Assembly: GCA_961205875.1 (NCBI GenBank)
Contig: OY540809.1
Span: forward strand, 20,968,267 to 21,032,266
Reading direction: 5' to 3'
Source of the DNA: Sialis fuliginosa
Taxonomy: Eukaryota; Arthropoda; Insecta; Megaloptera; Sialidae
Length of the DNA: 64,000 nt
The stretch's first letter is position 1; each line of letters opens with the position of its first letter. Positions 55,893 through 64,000 of this stretch are shown here, in pieces. The position numbers and the translations under genes are program-made. Under the pieces are notes generated by a model that had not been told where the DNA came from, made no database searches, and saw only the letters and a list, made by a program, of their open reading frames with translations.

Positions 55893-56530
55893 CAGGATGG
55901 TCCATTTTGGGGTACAGATATTTTAAGAGCTGATTCCTTGGCTCATTGTGAGTAAAAAATTGTACGGGAAGGTGGGGTCTATCTTCAACACGCTCTGAGC
56001 TAAAAACATTTAAAAGCAATTATAACCAAAAACATTTTATGACTATTTCATTAAATAGGGTAGGTAGCAAAATAGTCCCGTTGGGGATTATTTAAATAAA
56101 TTTATAACTGGAAAAGCGTAAGACGCAGGTTCAAACTTGGTATAGTGAATTTGTAGGTAACATTATGACACATTCAAATAATGTTAAAAAAATACCACAT
56201 ATTATGGGAACTTTTGGAGAATAATGTCATTTTCATAAAAAAAAATAAATATATATATATTTTGACTTTGATGAGCAATATCTATGAACTGGAAACACGG
56301 CTAGCAATAACGACAATACTGAAAAATACGTTAGTTAATTACCTAGTTACGTTACTTTGAAAGTTATGAGATAATCTTTGTTTGTAAGTACTACTCAGAA
56401 GGACGTTTTTAAACACACTATAGCTCAGAGGGTGTTGAAGATAAACCTCACCTTCCCGTACAATTTTTTACTCACAATGAACCAAAGAATCAGCTCTTAA
56501 AATATCTGTATCCAAAACCGAACCAACCTG
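55893..56530. mobile_element. TA-target foldback element (638 bp) with ~118-bp arms
   Basis: Ends caggatggtccattttgggg and ttcggttttggat...(inverse) caggttggtt, each bordered by TA. Arms share acagatattttaagagctga, cattgtgagtaaaaaattgt, acgggaaggtg.ggt and tatcttcaacac. Same general terminus type as 19963-20520. Confidence 0.8.
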
Positions 56531-56990
56531 TATATCAGGAACAAGAAAATATGTTTAAATTAACAATAATAATTAAAATAATGGGCAATAAAGTGACTTT
56601 AAATAATCTATTTAAAAAGATTGTCTAGTTAACTTTTTTAATACTTTACGAAACATGTTTTTTTTACAAAAAAATAATTATTTAAACAAGTGTATTAATA
56701 ATTCATTAATACATTTTATTAAGTAAAAAATTCATATTAATAATTAAAAATATATAATATAGAAGACAAGCTGTTAATTTAGAGACATTATTTAAAATTT
56801 ACTTGAAAAGTCCAAAAATTGAAATAAACATTTCCATTATTATAATGATAAATAAACAGGATATATGTTTTAATATAATTATGTGAATATAAAGCATCTT
56901 CTTTTAAATTATTTTGTTGTTCTCTCGACTGAAATTGTGAGTAAAAAAGAGAAAAATTAAGAAATAACTTTAAAACAGATACATACTTAC

Positions 56991-57177
56991 TTATTTCGGA
57001 TGATGAAAAATCACTTTTGCTCAAAATATTTTTGAAAAGTATGTAAGACAAAGTTTTACAAATCAGCTGTTCTAATAATTTTGAGCTTATTCGATAATGA
57101 AGAAACTCGCTAAACTTTCTTTTTTTTTTGCTATCGCCAAAAAAATTATACCAATTTTGAAAGCTTCTACGGGTCAT
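56991..57177 (-). CDS. Possible first coding exon with GTAAGT donor, function unknown
   Basis: A minus-strand ATG at 57177 opens 62 codons (MTRRSFQNWYNFFGDSKKKR, then KFSEFLHYRISSKLLEQLIC) and meets GTAAGTATG at 56990. Split there it is phase 1; unspliced, it runs to 129 codons, but the second half is AT-driven. The basic start and aromatic/leucine content look protein-like. No domain, partner exon or TATA/Inr was identified. Confidence 0.3.
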
Positions 57178-57494
57178 AATAAATTCTCTTTAATTTGCTT
57201 TTTTCATTAGTTATTTTCAATCAAAGAAAAAACTTTGAAAACCTATAACTAAGGCTTGGATGATCGAAAAAAAAGTTTTTTTTAACTTGGTCTAAATGAT
57301 CGTATAGTGATACAAAAAAAAAACCAAATAGAAATAAATGTGGGAGACGAGACTGTTAATTATAAATCTTAAACGATACGAGGTGAGACTTACCTAAATC
57401 TTCTCTGGTCTAAAGCTTTCGTGTACTCTTGACATATATATAGTTTATATAGTATAAGTACCTATCAATATTTAAAATATATGCTATGGGAGTC

Positions 57495-57760
57495 ACGGGA
57501 CTTTCTTGTACGTAATCCTGACAGTAAATAGTGTATGTGATTCTTAATTTATTAAAACACATTTCTGACAAACTAACAAAAGATAAAATAAAACGAATGG
57601 GACATAAACTATAGATAATATTATTCTCTACATTATGTATCAAATGAATTTTTTGAACGTTTTAACCGAAAACGGATGTTTACTCTTGTCAATTTTTGAA
57701 TTTTCGAATTATTTTTCTAATTTTAAATTAATTTTACTAATTTTAAATTAAATATTCATA
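57495..57760 (-). repeat. Family H-related repeat, minus-strand copy
   Basis: On minus: aataattcgaaaattcaaaa, attgacaagagtaaacatcc, gttttcggttaaaacgttca, catttgatacataatgtaga and tttagtttgtcagaa. Same order as 12150-12470. Confidence 0.7.
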
Positions 57761-58197
57761 TATAATTTCAGTTAGTGTTTTTTTTTAATAAATACAGCCC
57801 TGTTAAAATACATCAACGAGGGAGTATTTGTAAACTCCTTTTCTTCTTTTTGCTTCAAGGCGACTGCTTAAAGTAATTGATATGGCAAAGATAATGCTAT
57901 TGTATGCCGTTTTTTTCCAAAAAAAAACATTATTTTCTATATTATATTCCTATGACACGTAACAGTCAGGCTAAATAAAAAAGAATTCTGCAAGAAAATT
58001 TATGGAACCTGTATACCTATACACATTTTTAACTCGTTATGGATTCTCTTCTTACCATTTGTGAAGATATATACGCGTTAGGGAAATATTTTTCAATTTA
58101 TAACATCGTTGAAATATTTATAAACACATTATTCAAAATTGTGTATCGTTTTTTTATGTTATGATACCTTTAATTATTAAAAATAATAATGTAAATA

Positions 58198-58470
58198 CAT
58201 GGTGTCCAAGATAAACGTGAAATGCACGGAGATTTCCTAAATGGTAAGAGATACAGATTCGGTTAAATGAGATGAATTATTATTAAGGAAGGAGTGATTC
58301 GAGTATTACTACATCAAAAATAATAATAATTGTATGTGGTTTAGGTGGTATACCCAAAAATTTTAAAATTCGGAAATTTTTAAAATGGTTATAACTTTTT
58401 TATCAAAGTAGATTGGTACTTTTTGTTTGCGGTTTCTTAATCAAGTGGAAAAAATACTCTGTTTGCCCTG
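58198..58470. repeat. Possible short TA-target element catggtgtccaagat
   Basis: tacatggtgtccaagataaa with cacggagatttcctaaatgg at the left and gtttgccctgta at the right. Only about five terminal bases are inverted. The left sequence follows the layout of common insect 'acagggtgtcc' repeats. Confidence 0.35.
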
Positions 58471-58599
58471 TACACAGGTTGGATCTACAGGTCTGAAATG
58501 TTGAGAGAATTTTTTTTAGACCAAAACTAAAACAAAGGTCAATGTGACAAAAAAAAGAAAATACATCCTAATATACATATTATAAATAATTAAAATCTG

Positions 58600-58655
58600 G
58601 AATTATTAGGCTTCTGGTGGGGACTTCTTATGATGTCGAAACACATGTGTATTTA
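58600..58655 (+). repeat. Family Q block, unoccupied relative of the Harbinger-like site
   Basis: tctggaattattaggcttct then ggtggggacttcttatgatg and tcgaaacacatgt. It aligns across the target of the 23921-24318 MITE with a single TTA and no insert. Confidence 0.65.
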
Positions 58656-58984
58656 TTTAGTTTAATACATATATTTATAACTTATAAGGAGAAAAACGTG
58701 AATGGTTTCAAAAATATTTTAGGTATCTACTTAATTAAATGCTGTAATTTAGATTTTGAAGCTTCCAATGATTTCAAAGGAATATGTATCTAGAAATAAC
58801 ATCGGCAACATATTAAACATTGAAGTAACTTTTACAGTATAATAATTTCATGCAAACGTTGAATTAAATGTCGGAATTATTAATTACATTATAAACTTTG
58901 GTAACAACTTTAAATAGTCGTTATTCAGTCTAGTTAATTATTTAAATAAACTAATTGAATAAATCGTTCTTAAATTACTGCGCT

Positions 58985-59185
58985 TTATGTATTTACATAA
59001 AAACAATTTAATGACCACTAATACGTTAAATATTGGTTTATTCATTCGTAAAACCCAACTCGCCCATTAAAAAGGGGTAATTCATACTTTAATAAAAAAA
59101 TTACCCAGCTAGAAGGGGTAAAAAATATATATAACATTTTAGTTGTAAAGTGATTAAAAAGGGACGATTTCAGATTTTGAGATCA
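58985..59185 (-). repeat. Family P repeat, copy 2
   Basis: On minus: ctcaaaatctgaaatcgtcc, ctttttaatcactttacaac, accccttctagctgggtaat, gggcgagttgggttttacga and agtggtcattaaa. Inverse of 27895-28180. Confidence 0.65.
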
Positions 59186-59190
59186 TAATA

Positions 59191-59290
59191 TAACAGTCGA
59201 TAAAACAGTTCTCACGTACAAATGTCACATCTAATACATTTTTCTGGTTACAAAATAGCCAATGTCCTTCCTCTGGATGCAAGCATATAT
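59191..59290 (+). repeat. Family M repeat, copy 3 (short)
   Basis: gtcgataaaacagttctca, catctaatacatttttctgg, aaaatagccaatgtccttcc and tctggatgcaagc. Family J begins immediately to its right. Confidence 0.5.
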
Positions 59291-59292
59291 AT

Positions 59293-59672
59293 TGGCACCA
59301 GTCTTGGCCCCTTTAAGAACAAGGTATACTGGTTTTTGGGACTGATGAGCTTTTTTGTAATTTTCATGAACTAATGTTACTAATAAAACAAGTACCTCTT
59401 TATTAAATCAATTTAATTATCAAAGTCTATCAATATATTTAGTTTGTTTTTTAAATTATAGCCTTTTGTTTTATTCACGTTTTTTTCCAGTAATGGATAA
59501 AATAAAACCAGTAATGGGTAACCAGTGATGGACACATGCTAATGATTACAAAATGATAAGTACTATGACACAAAAGTTATAAAATAAAGAATCGTAAAAT
59601 TTGAAACAATTTAATATTTATAATAATTAATAAATAGATTACACTAATAATTAGTTTAAATGTCTACTATTT
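59293..59672 (+). mobile_element. Family J element, copy 3 (left part)
   Basis: tggcaccagtcttggcccct, ggtttttgggactgatgagc, taaatcaatttaattatcaa, ccagtaatggataaaataaa, ccagtgatggacacatgct. No right TIR was found, so the copy is truncated. Confidence 0.65.
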
Positions 59673-60282
59673 TGACACCCATTGGTCGATTGTCATCAAA
59701 TTAAGCTGTTTTACAAGTGTGTAAGAAAATAGTCTTTACGTAACAAATAAAAATAATAATAGAATCCAAATATTCTGAATAGCACTGGTATAGTAAAGTG
59801 AAATAACAAGAGAAACACGCAAAATAAGAATTGTAAAAACATAACAACTTGAGGGTTGCTTAGATGTAAATCATTTCCCGTTACCTTTACATTACAAAGA
59901 ATAATATATTTCAGTTTAACAGAACATAAATCCACTCTAGGGATAATATTTAAATCACACTGATTTGAATTCAGCGTAAATAATTCAATTCTTGAACATT
60001 TCTGTCGGATGTTAATTGAAAAATTGGTAGAATAATTTAGTCCATTTATATTTCGTGTGAGTAATTACATTTTCGATAGAGCGTTTTTGTAAGCATCGAA
60101 AAACGAATGTTCCAAAGATTAAAACTGTTCAAGTATTACAATGATTTCACCTCCCCCCCTCCTTTGTAAGAAAAAATGTAAAGTCCATCTCTTCCCCCTA
60201 ATGATAAAACGAAAGAAGTTGTTTTAAATAATTTTATAAGGCATCAAAATTAAAACAACAATGATATTATTTCTGATATAAG
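59673..60282. other. Unassigned
   Basis: Contains a cacctccccccctccttt run at about 60150. A 74-codon minus-strand frame is rich in F, L and Y and looks like AT-biased noise. Confidence 0.4.
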
Positions 60283-60755
60283 ATTAACGAACGAAGTACG
60301 AGAAGCTTTGTGATCATTTTAAAATGAGAAAAAAATGTTCTCCGATCTCAAAATTTTAACTCGATCTTTCCGTTTCAGGTCAAGACAAACAATTTTTGTT
60401 CCGTGTATATCTGTGTGTCTGTGCGTTTGTCTGTCTGTTGAGTGAATCCTTACCACACACATAACTCATGAACCACTGAACCGATATTAATGAAACTTGG
60501 TTCGTTAGTTGACTCTGGCTTCAAGACGGTCCCATTTCAAAATCATTAAAATCGTGTGTAAGAGGGCAGGGTGACATCCCAAAATATTTATTTTTTCGAG
60601 ATATCATAAGAACGAAACATGTTACGTGAAAATTTTATTGAATATTTTTTATAGGCATTCAATTTCCTATAATATAGGTCTACAATGTCTTTTGTAAAAT
60701 ATTCCCTTACAAAGATTTATCTCAATTTGCTTTAAAAAATCGTTCATTGTTTTTT
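60283..60755 (+). repeat. Dispersed repeat family L, copy 3
   Basis: acgagaagctttgtgatcat, ctcgatctttccgtttcag, a gtgtgtctgtgcgtttgtct tract, cataactcatgaaccactga, accgatattaatgaaacttg, gggcagggtgacatcccaaa, gttacgtgaaaattttat and ttatctcaatttgcttt. The most complete copy. Confidence 0.75.
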
Positions 60756-61000
60756 TATGAAATTGTCAAAAAAATTAAAATATATGAAAAGAAATCAGAT
60801 GCATCTAAAATTGTATAAAAATTAAATGATTAACCAATGCCAGGCAATTTATCTGAACACTTTTATTTAACTACCTTTGGTGAATTTAGCACGAGGAAGT
60901 ACTGTGCATTTACTTGGCAGATATTTATTTAAATTGAACGGCCTCTGTATCCAAGTTTCAATATCAACAATAAGAGGTAGCTCATCTTCAAATATCTGGC

Positions 61001-61099
61001 TTAAATCTCGTTATTGAATTTATTTTGAATAAAAATAATAATAAATTCAATAACAATAGTTATTGAATTTTATTCAATAAAATTCAATAACTAGATTTA
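61001..61099. repeat. AT-rich inverted repeat
   Basis: cttaaatctcgttattgaat at the left and attcaataactagatttaag at the right, with further internal pairing of ttattgaattt. A near-complete hairpin of about 99 bp. Confidence 0.7.
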
Positions 61100-61215
61100 A
61101 GTAGACTGCTGCGTATTATAGTAGAGATAAGAGGAATTCTCGGAACGCGTGTTTTATTTCTTACAAAGAATTTCAATACAAAGTTATGGAAGTAAAAATA
61201 GTTATTTGTGTAAAT

Positions 61216-61262
61216 AGGGCGTAAAATGACAGTTCGATTGCTAAAAACGCATTTTACGCCCG
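61216..61262. repeat. Hairpin gggcgtaaaatg/cattttacgccc
   Basis: Two perfect 12-bp arms around a 22-bp spacer, bordered by GTGTAAATA and GAGGTGCAC. It may be the core of a small foldback. Related cgcacgcc and tttacgcactg strings occur at 61460-61530. Confidence 0.65.
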
Positions 61263-62265
61263 AGGTGCACACAACATTTTTTCTACAACCCTATTATAAT
61301 ATCAACAATAAATATAATATAATAATTAATTTTAATATAAATACTTTATACTTTGCTAATAATATTAAAATTCAACTCTTGGTTTGGAACAAATAATGAA
61401 TCATTTATCGTAAATAAATGTAAAAATGTATGTGTTATTATGAAAACAGTTAATACTTAGCGCACGCCTTGCGTAAAAATCAGTTTTTTTCGCGGCGCGC
61501 ACAAAAGTACTACTTTACGCACTGAAATATCAATGTAAAAGCCTATTTAAAAAAATGGTAGTAGAAAAAGTAATTTTATTAATATTAAATATTGGATATT
61601 ATTTTAATAATACTCATTATTTTGTTGTTTTTACTTTACGTAAAATTTTTGGTCTCCACCCGACGCCCTTTATTAGCAAATATAAGAAAAGAATTGAACC
61701 CACACTCCCCAAGTTTGTTTACGTAATACTTGAACAGTGAACGCCCCCTAATTATAATTTTAAAGTATATGTATATAAAAAAATTGATAACGATTAGTTT
61801 TTGTATACAAAAGTCTAATTTATACTTTTTATATCATCTATATTTTTAAAAAGGCAAAAAAAGTTTTTAACTGTCAATCTTGATTACAAATTATACTCGT
61901 TTGTATAAAATTGTAGTTGTGTCTAACTCAATAGACCTCTTTTTCATGAAACTTGTAAGAACACTAAAGCAATTCTCGATTACAGTTTGATTCCCTGAAC
62001 TTTTTATCAATATATGAATGTCTGAAAATATATAGTAAAGTCCGAAACTTTCCAAGTTTATACATGTTTTTGCAATAAACTATGCTTAAGTTTTTGATAA
62101 GAAAAGTTACAAAAATATAAATGGTCATACCGTAAAAATGAAGTGAAAAGTTTTTGTTTTTAATAATTATGCTTTGTAATCCCATTTTTTTAAATTACTA
62201 ACGTGCACGGTTGCAATAGTTTTTAAAGGAAAAATATATTCTAGTGCGCCAAAAAAAAGAAATAT
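61263..62265. other. Unassigned
   Basis: Includes a GC patch with cgcggcgcgcac (about 61492-61503) and a 61-codon frame at 61555-61740 without motifs. No terminal repeats identified. Confidence 0.4.
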
Positions 62266-62269
62266 TGGT

Positions 62270-63100
62270 TATTAATCAGTACTTAAAATTCAAATTTCGA
62301 GAGTGGTTTTCACCCCATCAATAGCAGTTTGGGCACGAACAAAAAATAGATATCCATAAGGCTCAATTAAACTACAAATATACCAAGTCTTATCAAAATT
62401 ATTGAGATAATACTCACAACGTTAATTTTTTTAAAGATAATATTTACAAAATTTCGAATATTTCGAAAACTCCTAATTCTATTATAGCTTCAAAATCAAT
62501 AGATCTGGAGTACTTACTGAGATAAACATTTTCCCCAAAAATAATTTAAATCGGTGCATTTTTACAGTAGTTATCGTGAACGAAAGAAAATTTTACAATA
62601 CATCCAGACACATACAGTCACCAAGCGGAAATTAACATTTCTTTACATTTTGAAGTTAGTACAATCAGAATCTGCTCTTATCTCGGACACGATTTTTCGA
62701 CGGTATTGCAATACTTCCATTTCCTTCGGAACATAGAAGTAAAATGTAAAATTAACAACGTAATCGTATTTATTATTTGTTCTCGATGATCTCAAAAACC
62801 ACTAAATAGATTTTACTTTCCGAAGGAAATGGAAGTATTGTAATACCGTTGAAAAATCAATGCAGATAAGATGCAAAATAAGTGCAGATTCTGATCGTAC
62901 TACCTTCTCAAAGAAAAGTTAATTTCTGCATGGCAGTTGAGCGTGCGTTTGTGTGTCTGTCTGTATATATGGATGTAGAATTTTTTTTCGTTCACGATAA
63001 CTACTGTAAAATGCACCGATTTGAATTTTTTTTGCGAAAATGTTTGTCTCAGTGAGTACTCCAGACCTGTTGATTTTAGTGCTAATCAAATGAGGGGGTT
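62270..63100. repeat. Family F head-in inverted pair (copies 4 and 5)
   Basis: Plus copy 62270-62735 (aaattcaaatttcgagagtg, ttcaccccatcaatagcagt, aatagatctggagtacttac, cagtagttatcgtgaacgaa, cttatctcggacacgatttt) faces a minus copy 62816-63100 with the same blocks inverted. They meet at acttccatttccttcgga on both sides of an 80-bp spacer. The 119-codon minus-strand ORF at 62919-63278 is a repeat frame. Confidence 0.75.
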
Positions 63101-64000
63101 TGGAAAAATTCGCTCCCTCCTCCCAAAAAATTAAATTAAAGCAAATTAAATAATACACTAAAAAATGCGAAAAAATTAAATTTATAATAATATTTTTCAT
63201 ATTAATTAAAAATATTTTAAATATAAAAAAAATATTATGGAACATGAAAGTCAAGTATGTATATGTATGGTTCATCATACCGACATTTGATTAATATTTC
63301 ACAAAATGAATCTTTGATTTCTCCGATGTGAACACTGAGGTGATATTCCGACATCCACAATGGTTACACCGAGTAACCTAGTTATTATATTATAATTTAT
63401 AATGCTTGAAAATATTGTTTTGTTGTAAATGTGCGTATATTTTGAATAACTAATTTGAAATACGAGACGTTTCGCATTTGAGGACCGACATGCAATCGAA
63501 TTCTCAACATGCTATTTAATTTGCATAAGAAAGGGAAAATGCTTAGGAAGTGTTGTTGCGTGAAACGGGATTCGAGAATATTTTATCAATGTCAAAAATA
63601 ACCAAAAAAATACAAAAATAATTTTAAAACGTTATTGGATGAATTGATACTTACTTATTTTGCTATACACCAGGGTTGGATAATATTTTCGAATAGCCTG
63701 GCTTGGCTATAAAATGCACACTCCCTAAACTTTTTAAAATGTATAATTAATACGGTTGTCAACATTGTCAATCAATTTTTTAAAGGATGTTTTAAAAAAT
63801 CGGGGTTATTTTCATATCTTTATTTAGTTCCTCCCCCCAAATTTTAGTGGGGGGAGGGCAATCAGTACTTTTTGCTCCCTCAAAGTTTGGATCCTGTTTT
63901 TAGGGCGAGTTTGAAGCGACGTGCAATTATAAAAATCTATTTTCTGTAATTTGTTTACTCTTAAAAAATTATTTTTTATTTTTGTAAACTGATGTTAAAG
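63101..64000. other. Right edge, nothing firmly recognised
   Basis: cctccccccaaatttta and tagtggggggagg (63831-63858) form a short GC palindrome. No terminal repeats or coding bias were confirmed. Confidence 0.4.

Noticed and set aside
61555..61740. 61-codon ORF with FGLHPTPFISKYKKRIEP
   Set aside because: Slightly protein-like but isolated, with no recognised family and no exon signals; not enough to call a gene.
62919..63278. 119-codon minus-strand ORF
   Set aside because: It runs from AT-rich noise into a family F copy. The same region of other F copies is not open in that frame.
63671..63900. hAT-like element between cagggttggataa and gtttggatcctg
   Set aside because: The ends are not inverted copies of each other and the flanking 8-mers do not match.

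Overview
This window looks like an AT-rich, gene-poor stretch of an insect-type nuclear genome. The evidence is indirect: there are no bacterial-style gene arrays, ribosome binding sites or long ORFs, while there are decayed jockey-like LINE reverse-transcriptase pieces, tRNA-like (pol III) repeat heads, candidate exons with GTAAGT donors, and many DNA-transposon relics of kinds common in insects (hAT, PIF/Harbinger-like, MULE-like, TTAA-target, TA-target). I cannot name the order or species.

Almost everything recognisable is repeat. About a dozen dispersed families recur inside the window itself (called A, B, C, D, E, F, G, H, J, K, L, M, N, P, Q here), on both strands and at different ages. 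Region by region: 0-5 kb holds families A, E, L, H, J, D and B. 7-9.2 kb holds a hAT MITE and a full family E copy carrying an inverted pair of tRNA-like heads. 10-15.4 kb holds MITEs, a foldback and a MULE-like element nested in a larger TIR element. 15.9-25 kb holds D, F (with a hAT MITE inside), a near-perfect 558-bp palindrome, a GTGTGT-rich TIR element, and a TIR element containing a Harbinger-like MITE. 25-38 kb holds B, M, P, N, a possible terminal coding exon at 28.7 kb, nested D3, and a LINE piece. 38.2-40.3 kb is a 2-kb TIR element with a long internal hairpin. 43.9-51.9 kb is a nested stack of at least three TIR elements enclosing an 84-86-bp satellite. 52-64 kb holds another G copy with a hAT insert, two more hAT elements, a TA-target foldback, a possible first exon, and further J, L, M and F copies.

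No intact host gene is visible. The best candidates are a terminal exon (28715-28898, +), two possible first exons with consensus donors (57177-56991 and 6428-6311, both -), and a 98-codon ORF inside the nested stack. The window is most simply read as intergenic or long-intron DNA. Several insertions can be checked internally, because an uninterrupted paralogue of the target lies elsewhere in the same window. Family names and boundaries come from reading by eye; no alignment or database search was run.
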